A stretch of 55,013 nucleotides of DNA, taken from the NCBI GenBank assembly GCA_027488135.1, contig JAIYCH010000068.1, forward strand, positions 1 through 55,013, given 5' to 3'. Both the position numbers and the translations under genes were made by a program. The notes beneath the pieces were generated by a model. That model had not been told where the DNA came from. It was given only the letters and a program-made list of their open reading frames with translations, and searched no databases. Shown here in pieces: positions 29,550-38,839 of the stretch. Each line of letters begins with the position of its first letter. Position 1 is the first letter of the stretch. Source of the DNA: Saprospiraceae bacterium. Lineage in GTDB: Bacteria; Bacteroidota; Bacteroidia; Chitinophagales; Saprospiraceae.

Positions 29550-32006
29550 CTACTCCTTCTCTTCTTTTTCTTCCTTTTCGTTTATCTTTAAAAAAGCAGC
29601 ACGAACAGGTGAAGGTGCCGGTTTTCCTTTAATGCCCTGCCATAAAATTTCGTTCATAACTAAATCCGGAACTTTGTCCTCCCTGCTCCAATCAAATTTT
29701 TCAGATAATTTTGATACAGCTGAAATACCAGGATTTACTGGATTTTTATCGTTCAGATTTACATTTGATGGTAAATGATTGAAAGGGGTGAAATCAGGAT
29801 TTTTCGTGAATGATCGCCACATTGGAGTCGCTCCAGCGTCATATTGGGTCATTGGGGGTAAGCCCAAAATCAGTTCCATAGTGCGCAACATACCTGATGT
29901 GGTGTACATGGTATGATCCACATAATTTTTCTTCACATAAGGGCTAATCAAATAGGCAGTGCTTCGGTGGGCATCGACATGATCTGGTCCATTTTGAGCA
30001 TCATCTTCTAAGATGAAAACCGCCGATTCTTTCCAAATAGGGCTCTTACTTAAATGATCTATAAACATGCCCACTGCCAAATCGTTGTCTGCCACATGGG
30101 CATAAGGTGTAGGTCTTCCAGCACGCATACCCTCCGTGTGGTCATTTCCAAAACGGATAGTTGAAAAATTAGGTACAGCATTAATAGTGATAAGAGAATC
30201 AAAATCTTTTTCCCATTGATAATAACGGGTGGTATCCCTGATACTTAAATTATAAGATGCAAAATAGGCCAAGTGACCATTCAAGACATCCAATTTAGTC
30301 TTTGTTCCCATCAAATCTGCTGTAAATTCACCATAAGACCGGAAAGTCACATTATGTTTAGCACAATTATCCCAGATAAAACCATCCTTATTATTACCGA
30401 TTTTAAGAGAAGCGGATGAACCAGTTGTGCCTCCTTTACTGCCATACGATGCTGGCCAGTTTTTCTCCACATAATCATTTGCGTAAGCGCCCATACTCCA
30501 GTTATGACCGTCAGCGCTCACTTCCGCATCTACATAAAAATTATCAAGTAAAACATAATCTCTTGCAATTTTATGTTGGTTAGGCGTTATTGATTCTCCA
30601 AAAAGCAACAAGCTGGTGTCACCATTTCCGCCTTTTATGTCTGACAAGACCTGGTCATAAGTCCTGTTTTCCTTTATAATGTAAAATACATATTTGATTG
30701 GCGATTTATCACCTACTTTCATGGGTATTGGGTTACCTACTTCGCCTTCTGCCATTAACTCTTTTTCTTTCGAATAGGGTGAATTTTTATAAACCGCCTC
30801 AGAATATACTGCTAACGTTGCTGCTTCAGGTTCCGGAATGATACTTAAGGTTCCCCTAAACATAGCCGCAATATATTGTACTGTCGCAGGTTTAGTACTG
30901 TCACCCATTTGATTACGTACTACCTGAGTTTTATTCACCGGATTGGGTCCATAAGGATTCGCATAAGATGACAGTCCTTTTCCATTGATAACATAAATGT
31001 TTTTACCAACTACTTTCACATTGGTTGGATACCAGCCAACAGGTATGAATCCTTTCGATATGCTTTTTGACAACACCGTTACATCAAACACTGCAAGGCA
31101 ATTATTATCGGCATTGGCTATATAAAGTGTTTTTTCATCTTCACTTAAAGCTATGCCATTACTGGTAGAACCACTCGGTGAATTAGGAAATAAGGAAGCG
31201 TTTAAGGTTTCCTCCACCTTGTTGTTTTTCGTATTGATCACAGAAACTGAATTATCTTGTGAGTTGGCAACAAAAAGTAAATTACCTTTTTTATTTAATA
31301 ATAATTCATTCGGATGATCACCAACGGCAATTTCTGCAGATATCTTTTCAGACTTGATATCGTAAACCAATACTTTTTTGTTTCCCCAAAGACTGATGTA
31401 TAATTTTGATTTATCAGCGGATAATTTGCAAGTGTAAGCTTCAGCCCCAAGACTAACCTTATTGAGTAGTTTTTTTGTGGTCAAATCAAAAACAAATAAA
31501 CTATTCGCTTCCTTAGTTACGACAAATAACTTTTTGTGTTGCTTCTCATCTACCTCAAGACCAGCAGTGCCAATCATATTTGGCCATGGATTTCCTAAAA
31601 TAAATGAATCTACAAGGACCATTTTATTTTTTGAAATACCATATTTGTTTACCCTGTTATCGTGACCCCCTGAGGCATAAATGAATTTGTCGTCCTGGCT
31701 AAAAGTTAACCCATACCATGCTTTGGCAATGATGATACTGTCCAAACGAATTCCCTTTTCAACATCAATCAAGTCAATAGTATGCGTTGATTGGCCATTA
31801 TTGGTAATAGCCATTCTTTTTTTATCATGGCTGACAGCCAGATTTAGAGGGAGATCTCCAACAGGTAAATTTTTTCCAACTGGGGTCAATGACCAACCAT
31901 TTGGCAACAAGATTCGACGGTTATTGAGCGATTCAGTTGTTTGTGCAAAAGAACTGCTGGTAAGAATTACCGCTGCAATTAAAAATAATAAGGCTTTAAA
32001 TTTCAT
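29550..32006 (-). CDS. YVTN beta-propeller / alkaline-phosphatase-superfamily phosphoesterase
   Basis: 818 residues, exported (signal peptide ALLFLIAAVILTSSSFAQ). Residues ~40-365 are a YncE/YVTN-like propeller (KLYISLWGNKKVLVYDIKSEKI, GNLLFVANSQDNSVSVINTKNNKV, KTLYIANADNNCLAVFDV, PVGWYPTNVKV). Residues ~430-770 are a phosphoesterase-family domain (IKYVFYIIKENRTYDQVLSD, LDNFYVDAEVSADGHNWSMG, FILEDDAQNGPDHVDAHRS). This bifunctional arrangement is a known family; the phosphoesterase part resembles phospholipase C/acid phosphatase enzymes. The C-terminus ends in a Glu/Lys-rich run. Periplasmic location expected; substrate unknown. Confidence 0.85.
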   Translation of the reverse strand: MKFKALLFLIAAVILTSSSFAQTTESLNNRRILLPNGWSLTPVGKNLPVGDLPLNLAVSHDKKRMAITNNGQSTHTIDLIDVEKGIRLDSIIIAKAWYGLTFSQDDKFIYASGGHDNRVNKYGISKNKMVLVDSFILGNPWPNMIGTAGLEVDEKQHKKLFVVTKEANSLFVFDLTTKKLLNKVSLGAEAYTCKLSADKSKLYISLWGNKKVLVYDIKSEKISAEIAVGDHPNELLLNKKGNLLFVANSQDNSVSVINTKNNKVEETLNASLFPNSPSGSTSNGIALSEDEKTLYIANADNNCLAVFDVTVLSKSISKGFIPVGWYPTNVKVVGKNIYVINGKGLSSYANPYGPNPVNKTQVVRNQMGDSTKPATVQYIAAMFRGTLSIIPEPEAATLAVYSEAVYKNSPYSKEKELMAEGEVGNPIPMKVGDKSPIKYVFYIIKENRTYDQVLSDIKGGNGDTSLLLFGESITPNQHKIARDYVLLDNFYVDAEVSADGHNWSMGAYANDYVEKNWPASYGSKGGTTGSSASLKIGNNKDGFIWDNCAKHNVTFRSYGEFTADLMGTKTKLDVLNGHLAYFASYNLSIRDTTRYYQWEKDFDSLITINAVPNFSTIRFGNDHTEGMRAGRPTPYAHVADNDLAVGMFIDHLSKSPIWKESAVFILEDDAQNGPDHVDAHRSTAYLISPYVKKNYVDHTMYTTSGMLRTMELILGLPPMTQYDAGATPMWRSFTKNPDFTPFNHLPSNVNLNDKNPVNPGISAVSKLSEKFDWSREDKVPDLVMNEILWQGIKGKPAPSPVRAAFLKINEKEEKEEKE

Positions 32007-32226
32007 TTCATTTTTTTTTGTGGCAAAAGAATGGATGGTTTATTTTTGAAAATAATAAATTTCCTAAAATTAAGTACCAAATATTAATTGAAAGTGAGGT
32101 GAAAAATAAGAAATAGTTAACCAATGAATGGCAAATTTTTTTTATTGAGGAAAAATAATAATCAAACATAGAACTTTTTTTCAACTCATCAGGTTACTAG
32201 AAAATATATTATTACATTTTTAACAA

Positions 32227-32300
32227 AGTATCACGAGACCAAAAGGTCACCAACCGAGCACTAACCCTGCTGCGGTGGTAAAATGATGCGGACTTGATGT
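32227..32300 (+). promoter_or_regulatory. Structured metK leader, candidate SAM-responsive riboswitch
   Basis: In the 450-base gene-free stretch before metK, AGTATCACGAGACC is followed by a GACC-AAAA-GGTC hairpin and then by ACCAACCGAGCA (32249-32260) pairing with TGCTGCGGTGGT (32268-32279). TTGATG near 32292-32299 can close the outer ATCA. The opening ATCACGAGA resembles the 5' end of S-box riboswitches, but the usual AGGGA and GCAACC cores are not evident. A further GACCC/GGGTC hairpin (32411-32437) lies just before the start codon. Confidence 0.35.
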
Positions 32301-32457
32301 CAAAAACAAAGGGAAATGAATTTTTTCTTCTTAAAATGCCGTTTTGTTGGCGCCTATCTTCTTGAGGCGTTCTCTTTCGTGTTGTTTTATGTTTTGATTT
32401 GGCCGCAACAGACCCAGTGTTCTTGTCATGTAGGGTCACTTAAATCAAATACATATC

Positions 32458-33600
32458 ATGAACAACCGATTTCAATTTACCAGTGAATCCGTTTCCGCTG
32501 GCCATCCGGACAAAGTTGCCGATCAGATCTCAGATGCTATTCTGGATGCATATCTGGCGATTGACCCTTTTTCAAAGGTCGCCTGTGAATGCCTTATTAC
32601 AACCAATCTGCTCATTATTGCAGGTGAAGTCACCTCCAATGCCAAAATTGATCCCATTGAGATAGCTAAAGGCGTTCTGAAGGGCATTGGATACGATAAT
32701 GATGCCGTTGGTTTCAATTGCAATAAGGCAATCATTCAAAATGTGATCCATACACAAAGCAGGGAAATTTTTAATAGTGTAGTAGATGGCGGCGCGGGTG
32801 ATCAGGGTATTATGTTTGGTCATGCTTGTCGCGATACCAAAGAATGGATGCCCCTGGCCATCATGCTTTCTCACCAGATAGTTGAAAAACTCCATGACCT
32901 TCGTAAAGATAAAACCCTTCCCTGGCTTCGTCCCGATGCAAAATCGCAGGTAACCCTAACTTATGAAAATGGGGCGCCAGTTTCAGTGGACAAGGTGGTC
33001 GTTTCTACCCAGCATGACGAAAGTATTTCCCAGGCTGATATACGAACTGCTGTCATTGAGAAGGTGCTCGAACCCATTCTCGGGGAGTGGATAACGGATA
33101 AAAAACCGGAGTATCTCATCAATCCATCGGGTAGTTTTACAATAGGTGGCCCCCATGGAGATACAGGCTTAACAGGTCGTAAAATTGTGGTAGATACCTA
33201 CGGTGGAAGTTGTCCACACGGCGGCGGTGCCTTTTCTGGAAAAGATCCTAGTAAAGTGGATCGAAGTGCCGCTTATGCAGCGAGATATATTGCCAAACAT
33301 TTGGTGGCATCCGGTTTGATGGATAGATGTACCGTGCAATTATCTTATGCCATCGGTGTGAGCGAACCGACCTCCATTCATTTTGAATCTTATGGTACTC
33401 ACAGATGTGATTTATCAAAAATAGTGGAGCTGATTTATGATTTATTTCCCGTGAGGCCTAATCAAATTATCGATGCTTTTCAATTGAGAAATCCTATTTA
33501 CGCTCAAACGGCAGCGTATGGACATTTTGGAAATGAAAATTTCCCATGGGAAAAGCTAGATGACTCAATTTTAATTAAATTGAAGGCATTGGCTAAGTAG
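32458..33600 (+). CDS. metK: S-adenosylmethionine synthase
   Basis: 380 residues, within the normal range. Makes SAM from methionine and ATP. Signatures: SVSAGHPDKVADQISDAILD (Met/ATP and Mg site), GGAGDQGIMFGHACRDT (the GAGDQG loop), GPHGDTGLTGRKIVVDTYGG, and GGGAFSGKDPSKVDRSAAYA (P-loop-like). The first ATG follows the structured leader and TACATATC. Next gene is convergent. Confidence 0.97.
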   Translation: MNNRFQFTSESVSAGHPDKVADQISDAILDAYLAIDPFSKVACECLITTNLLIIAGEVTSNAKIDPIEIAKGVLKGIGYDNDAVGFNCNKAIIQNVIHTQSREIFNSVVDGGAGDQGIMFGHACRDTKEWMPLAIMLSHQIVEKLHDLRKDKTLPWLRPDAKSQVTLTYENGAPVSVDKVVVSTQHDESISQADIRTAVIEKVLEPILGEWITDKKPEYLINPSGSFTIGGPHGDTGLTGRKIVVDTYGGSCPHGGGAFSGKDPSKVDRSAAYAARYIAKHLVASGLMDRCTVQLSYAIGVSEPTSIHFESYGTHRCDLSKIVELIYDLFPVRPNQIIDAFQLRNPIYAQTAAYGHFGNENFPWEKLDDSILIKLKALAK

Positions 33601-33617
33601 GAAAAGCAATTGGTTTA

Positions 33618-33661
33618 GGTGGAATGGGTGTTCTTTATAAATCAAAAATACCCATTTCACC
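33618..33661. terminator. Imperfect hairpin between convergent metK and deacetylase genes
   Basis: GGTGGAATGGGT (33618-33629) and ATACCCATTTCACC (33649-33662 region) pair with one mismatch around an AT-rich loop. Suitable as a bidirectional terminator. Confidence 0.55.
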
Positions 33662-33662
33662 C

Positions 33663-34607
33663 TTATCTTGGCTTTACAACAACCTGATAATTTGCATCTA
33701 TCTTCAGACAATATTTCATACAGGACATCAAATCCCCTGTATGAAGACTTAAGACGGAGTCGAAATCATCATCGCGATAACCACCAAAAAGGGCACAAGA
33801 AACAGGAAGATTTCTTCCAAGCCTGGCATCCATTTCCCTGACCCATCCCCAAAAATAATCGGCACATTTCATCCACCATTCGGTACTGCATTGGTCGCCC
33901 AGCTGATCATCCTTATGTGAATCAGCGCCATGACACCAGACCACGTAATGAATTTGACCTGAAATGAGAGCTGGTTTCAGGATATTTACCAGAAAATTTT
34001 CAACTTCTCCAAAGTATTCAGCATCATAAAGCCTGGGGTTAAAATTAAATCCGACGGGAATCGCCTTTTCTAAGTCAGGAGCAAAAGATCTGGTATCTTC
34101 AATGGAATTTCCAAAATGACCATCCAGATCAAGATAACAGCCTGCCATTTTGAATTCTTCCCAAATCTTCAATGAGCTGATTACCTGTCCACTAAAGGTA
34201 CAAAATGCGGAGCCTCGGTTGGGACGTGCATGATGAAAACCACTGGAAGGGCTAAAACTAATTTCGTGAGGATGTACCACCGAATTTCTAATGGCCGTAT
34301 AAAGGGAAGCATTATTCATTAACACCGCTGCTGAGAATTCCTTACTCCACTTTAAACCATTAGATTCACAATTACCTTTTCCTTCCAAAAAATTATCCAC
34401 ATATTCAACGGTATGAGCCGTTAATAAATCTTGTTTCGTTAAGGCTGAAAAATCGGCATGGATATCAAAATATTTTATTAGTTCGTTGTCTTTAAAAAAT
34501 TGAATTAACTTTTTAGGTTTCAAAGGTGATTTGCTATAATTTTTATCGGCGTTACTTTCACAGGCCTGAAGGGGCGTATAAAACGTTTTAATTTTATTGA
34601 ATCTCAT
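33663..34607 (-). CDS. Histone-deacetylase-superfamily deacetylase
   Basis: The 314-residue protein carries the HDAC fold signatures: FSPSSGFHHARPNRGSAFCTFSG (charge-relay His pair and Gly-rich loop, ~residues 119-141), CYLDLDGHFGNSIEDT (metal-ligand Asp and His, ~159-174) and VWCHGADSHKDDQLGD (second metal Asp). Bacterial relatives (AcuC, acetylpolyamine amidohydrolase) deacetylate lysine or polyamines; the substrate here is unknown. Single gene, facing metK. Confidence 0.85.
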   Translation of the reverse strand: MRFNKIKTFYTPLQACESNADKNYSKSPLKPKKLIQFFKDNELIKYFDIHADFSALTKQDLLTAHTVEYVDNFLEGKGNCESNGLKWSKEFSAAVLMNNASLYTAIRNSVVHPHEISFSPSSGFHHARPNRGSAFCTFSGQVISSLKIWEEFKMAGCYLDLDGHFGNSIEDTRSFAPDLEKAIPVGFNFNPRLYDAEYFGEVENFLVNILKPALISGQIHYVVWCHGADSHKDDQLGDQCSTEWWMKCADYFWGWVREMDARLGRNLPVSCALFGGYRDDDFDSVLSLHTGDLMSCMKYCLKIDANYQVVVKPR

Positions 34608-34678
34608 GTTATCATTTTTAAATAAATGCTGATATTGAATAATATAGACTAAATTTATGAATTATCAGAAAGTTTAAA

Positions 34679-37600
34679 ATGATTCACAAGTTTTTTTTTA
34701 GTGTTTTTTTTCTTTTTTTCTTCCAGTTTGTTTTTTCTCAAATTGGGAATGAGTTTTGGTTTGCTGCCCCTGATTTACAAGAGAGACATGGTGATGATCC
34801 TATTATATTAAGGATTTCCACCCATGGGGAAGATGCAAAAGTTATCATTTCCCAACCATCAAATAATGCTTTTAAAAAAATAGAAGTAACCGTCCCTAAA
34901 AATTCATCTTATTCCATAGACCTCACCAAATTTAAACATATTATTGAGTGTGATAGCATCAATAAACCTCAAAATAGAGGTTTATTCATTCAATCTTCAT
35001 GTAAAATAAGTTGTTACTATGACATTGCGGATGCGTTGAATGGCGACCTTTTTTCATTAAAAGGAATAAATAGCCTGGGTGAGAAATTTACCGTTCCACA
35101 GCAAATGAGTTTATCTTCATGGAATTATCCACTTTACACCTCTAATTTTATCATCGTTGCAACGGAAGACAGTACGACGGTAAAAGTCTATCCAACCAAA
35201 GATTTAGCAGGTCAGGGATCTAAGAAAGAAATAATTATTATCTTGGATAAGGGGCAAACCTATTCATTTGAAAATATATCCAAAATACCCAATCAGCGCG
35301 CAGGAGGAACTATTGTACTTTCCAACAAGCCTATTGCTATTACCATAAAAGATGATTCCATTCAATTACCTGGCTATGGTTGTGCTGATACTGCTGGAGA
35401 TCAACTTATCCCCGATGATTTAGCGGGCAATGAATTTGCTATCATGAAAGGGTATTTTTTTTCTTCTGACAGGTATTTTATTTTTCCCATTGAAGACTCC
35501 ACCAAGGTTTATGTAAATGGAATACTTAAAAAAATACTTAATAAAGGTGATTATTATGAGGGAATTTTAAATGAAAATGCATGTTTTGTAAATACCAGTT
35601 TCCCCGTTCAAATTTTTCATATTTCTGGATTCGGTTGCGAAATTGGTGGGGCCATTTTACCTGGACTTTCTTGCACCGGTTCCAATGTGGTGAACGTAAA
35701 TAGAGCCACTAACCAGGATTTTTTTATAAATATCATTACAAAAAAAGAAAATATAAATGATTTTTATTTCAATGGACTACCAAATATAATAAGAGCCCTT
35801 GATTTTGTTGAAGTAAATGGGTCGGATGGTTCCTGGATGGTTTACAGAAAAAATATACCATTGAGCCAATTAAAAGCGGGTCAAACAGCCTCAGTTAGTA
35901 ATAAAGTGGGGCGATTTCATCTGGGAATCATTCATGGTGATGAAGGTTCAACTACGCGATATGGTTATTTTTCGGATTTTTCAAATACAACCATTGTTTT
36001 TGAAAATATAGAGGAATCAGTTTGTGATGCCCTTTCCTCTTATTGTTATGGAGCGTCCATTCAATTGAATCCTAAAATAGATAAATCAAGTAGCTATTTT
36101 TGGGAAGGACCAAATAAATTTTATACAAAAGATTTAAATTTAAATATTCCTTCATTTTCTGAAAAGGATGAAGGATATTATACCTTCACAGTCATAGGTG
36201 GTAGTTGTGGCGTAAGTAAAAAGAGAATTTATTTAACCAAACCGGAAGTAAATCCATTGGTGGCAGATTTTAATGTTAATCAGGCCGTGCAATGTTTTGG
36301 AAATAATTTATTCGAATTTCAAGATAAATCCATTTCGGCGAATGCTTCAGATATCAATAAAAGACAATGGGTTATTGCTGGAGATAAAAAGAATTATACG
36401 GAAGTTTTTAAAACCTCCTTTAAGGATACAGGTCTTTATATCATTGGTTTACTCATTGAAGATGTAAATAATTGCAGGGATACCATCGAAAAGTATGTTA
36501 GAATATTAGCAAATCCCAGGATAGATTTAAAAATAAATGGAAAGCCTGCCTTTTGTGCTGGAGATTCTTCTGTTCTTAGCATTTCTTCCAGTGAAGTTGA
36601 CAATTTAAATGAAATCAAATGGTTTAAAGACAATGTGGTTTGGGATTCAATTGACACTGATATTACGGTGAAACAGGCTGGGAATTATCAGGTTATGATC
36701 TCAAATAAGGATGGTTGTGCCACCATATCCGACCAGTTTCCATTTGAAGTCTATGATAATCCTACTATTTCCTTATTGAAGCCTTTATCGTACTTTATTT
36801 GTGATAGTGTCCAAGTTACTTTAAATGCCGTAACTAGTGGTTTGGTTAACTGGTATTTTAATGGACAGCCTATAGTGGGAGCAACTTCCAGCCAGTTAAA
36901 AGTTCATCGGGGTGGCGTTTATGAAGTAAAAGCCTTTTCTGCAAAGGGATGCATGACTTTATCGGACACAAAAATTATATTGAATAATATCAATGTTCCA
37001 AAACCTGATTTTTCTTTCATTAATTCTTGTGTTCAGGTGCCAGTGACTTTTTTAAATGAAACTAAAGGAGAGGATAATTATCAATATATTTGGGATTTTG
37101 GCGATGGAACTGGGGTTTCTTTCAATAAATCTCCAGTTCATTCATTTCAAAAATCTGGTTTATTTAATGTTTCATTGAGCATAGAAATAGAGGAATGTCC
37201 TGAACAAGTACCAATAAAAAGTAAGAAAATTCAGGTCGAACAGCCTATTGCCGGTATTCGTTACCCAGTTATGAATGTCAGTAAGAATTATCCTCAATCT
37301 CTTTTTGCCAGAAAATTTGGAGTGACTTATGATTGGAAGCCTGGTGTTGATTTAAAGGGTTGGAATGCCTACAACCCCATTTATAATTCCAAAATGAATC
37401 AGGAATTTTTAATTGATATTTATACTGCCAATAAATGTAAAACAACAGATACCCTTCAAGTGAATGTTTTTGAAAAAACGGATATTATGGTTCCAGAGGC
37501 TTTCACTCCTAATAATGATGGCGTAAATGACCAATTAATTTTTTATAATATCGGCATAACAAAATTAAAGTATTTCAGGATTTTTAATAGATGGGGGCAA

Positions 37601-37753
37601 TTATTATTTGAAACAACAAATGAAAATTCTTATTGGGATGGTACTTTCAATGGGGTTTCACAACCCATAGATTCTTATGTTTGGATGGTGGAAGGGGTTG
37701 GATCAGATGGTGGAACGTTTAATAAACGAGGTCAATCAATATTAATAAGATGA
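34679..37753 (+). CDS. Surface protein with IgGFc-binding-like domain, PKD and gliding-type C-terminal domain
   Basis: 1024 residues with signal peptide (FFFSVFFLFFFQFVFS). Residues ~22-440 resemble the IgGFc-binding-protein N-terminal domain (GNEFWFAAPDL, STTVKVYPT, GQTYSFENI, VYVNGI). Several Ig-like segments follow (~445-770), then a PKD domain (~790-850, YQYIWDFGDGTGVSFNKSPVHSF). The C-terminus (~935-1024, VPEAFTPNNDGVNDQLIFYNIG, FRIFNRWGQLLFET, YWDGTFNG) is the gliding-motility (type B) sorting domain for T9SS. It overlaps the PorP/SprF gene by 4 bases, the usual pairing for such exported proteins. Confidence 0.88.
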   Translation: MIHKFFFSVFFLFFFQFVFSQIGNEFWFAAPDLQERHGDDPIILRISTHGEDAKVIISQPSNNAFKKIEVTVPKNSSYSIDLTKFKHIIECDSINKPQNRGLFIQSSCKISCYYDIADALNGDLFSLKGINSLGEKFTVPQQMSLSSWNYPLYTSNFIIVATEDSTTVKVYPTKDLAGQGSKKEIIIILDKGQTYSFENISKIPNQRAGGTIVLSNKPIAITIKDDSIQLPGYGCADTAGDQLIPDDLAGNEFAIMKGYFFSSDRYFIFPIEDSTKVYVNGILKKILNKGDYYEGILNENACFVNTSFPVQIFHISGFGCEIGGAILPGLSCTGSNVVNVNRATNQDFFINIITKKENINDFYFNGLPNIIRALDFVEVNGSDGSWMVYRKNIPLSQLKAGQTASVSNKVGRFHLGIIHGDEGSTTRYGYFSDFSNTTIVFENIEESVCDALSSYCYGASIQLNPKIDKSSSYFWEGPNKFYTKDLNLNIPSFSEKDEGYYTFTVIGGSCGVSKKRIYLTKPEVNPLVADFNVNQAVQCFGNNLFEFQDKSISANASDINKRQWVIAGDKKNYTEVFKTSFKDTGLYIIGLLIEDVNNCRDTIEKYVRILANPRIDLKINGKPAFCAGDSSVLSISSSEVDNLNEIKWFKDNVVWDSIDTDITVKQAGNYQVMISNKDGCATISDQFPFEVYDNPTISLLKPLSYFICDSVQVTLNAVTSGLVNWYFNGQPIVGATSSQLKVHRGGVYEVKAFSAKGCMTLSDTKIILNNINVPKPDFSFINSCVQVPVTFLNETKGEDNYQYIWDFGDGTGVSFNKSPVHSFQKSGLFNVSLSIEIEECPEQVPIKSKKIQVEQPIAGIRYPVMNVSKNYPQSLFARKFGVTYDWKPGVDLKGWNAYNPIYNSKMNQEFLIDIYTANKCKTTDTLQVNVFEKTDIMVPEAFTPNNDGVNDQLIFYNIGITKLKYFRIFNRWGQLLFETTNENSYWDGTFNGVSQPIDSYVWMVEGVGSDGGTFNKRGQSILIR

Positions 37754-38748
37754 AGGGCCTGAAATTCATTTGTTTTATCTTGTTTTTTGCTAATGTGATG
37801 GGTTTGGCGCAAGACCCCCATTTTTCGCAATATTTTATGTCGCCGGCTACTATAAATCCTGCGTTAGTTGGAACAGGTTATGGAAAATATAGGCTAATGA
37901 GCAATTACAGGGACCAATGGAGTGTTGGAAATACACCTTACAGAACTTACACGATAGGCTTGGATGCCAATTTATTTGCTGATAAAAAAGGGAATAAAAA
38001 TATTTTAGGGCTGGGTTTATTGTTTTTAGGAGATCAATCAAATTACGGCTTACTTAAAAGTTCTTATGTAAGCAGCTCCATCAGCTACCACCTGAATCTA
38101 AATGAAAATAATACTATAGGCGTTGGATTCCAATCGACTGTCGGAAAAAGATATTTAGATAGAGTGAATCTCACTTTTGGAAATCAATTTGGAAGTAATG
38201 GTTTCGATGTAAACAGGGCTAGTGGAGAAAATCAATTATTGAAAATGCCTATATTTTATAGCTTGAATACCGGCGTTCAATATAGTTACCAAACGACTTA
38301 TAATCAATTTAATATGGGGATTTCCTTGTTTAATATGAATAAACCCCAACAAAGTTTTTTAAAGGATATTTCACAAAGAGCCTCTCTCGAAACGGTGTTT
38401 TATAGTAGTTACGAATTTAGCTCCTGGAATAATCTTCTGTTTAGCACCAATGGAATTTTTAGAATTCAAGCTAAACAAAATTATTTTGCTATCGGTGGCG
38501 TAGTAGGATTAGACATGAGTAAAGGCGAAAATATTCAAGTACTTTATGCTGGTAGTTGGTTCAGGGAAGGGGATGCTATTTATCCTTATGTTGGTATTAT
38601 GCTTAATAATTTACAGATAGGTTTAAGTTATGACATTGTTATTTCCAAGCAAAATCTGGGAAATATTAATCCTCAAAGCATTGAATTATCTTTTATCTGG
38701 CGAGATCTGACGAATCAATCAGGTAAGATTATTTGCCCCTGGAGATAG
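37750..38748 (+). CDS. PorP/SprF family T9SS outer-membrane protein
   Basis: 332 residues, signal peptide (FICFILFFANVMGLAQ) and the family opening DPHFSQYFMSPATINPALVGTG, then YRLMSNYRDQW. The rest is a beta-barrel with strands ending in aromatic residues. PorP/SprF proteins hold or present T9SS substrates with type B domains; ATGA overlap with the preceding gene ties it to that substrate. Confidence 0.93.
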   Translation: MKGLKFICFILFFANVMGLAQDPHFSQYFMSPATINPALVGTGYGKYRLMSNYRDQWSVGNTPYRTYTIGLDANLFADKKGNKNILGLGLLFLGDQSNYGLLKSSYVSSSISYHLNLNENNTIGVGFQSTVGKRYLDRVNLTFGNQFGSNGFDVNRASGENQLLKMPIFYSLNTGVQYSYQTTYNQFNMGISLFNMNKPQQSFLKDISQRASLETVFYSSYEFSSWNNLLFSTNGIFRIQAKQNYFAIGGVVGLDMSKGENIQVLYAGSWFREGDAIYPYVGIMLNNLQIGLSYDIVISKQNLGNINPQSIELSFIWRDLTNQSGKIICPWR

Positions 38749-38839
38749 TTCAACGAACCGTTTCTTTATAATGACTTTTGTCATCCTTTTATATACTTCA
38801 TTACGTCATCTTTGGAGAATTATATTTTAATTCTTTAGC

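Noticed and set aside
32212-32439. Minus-strand frame of 75 codons in the metK leader
   Set aside because: It covers the structured leader, has no family resemblance and reads as a chance opening.
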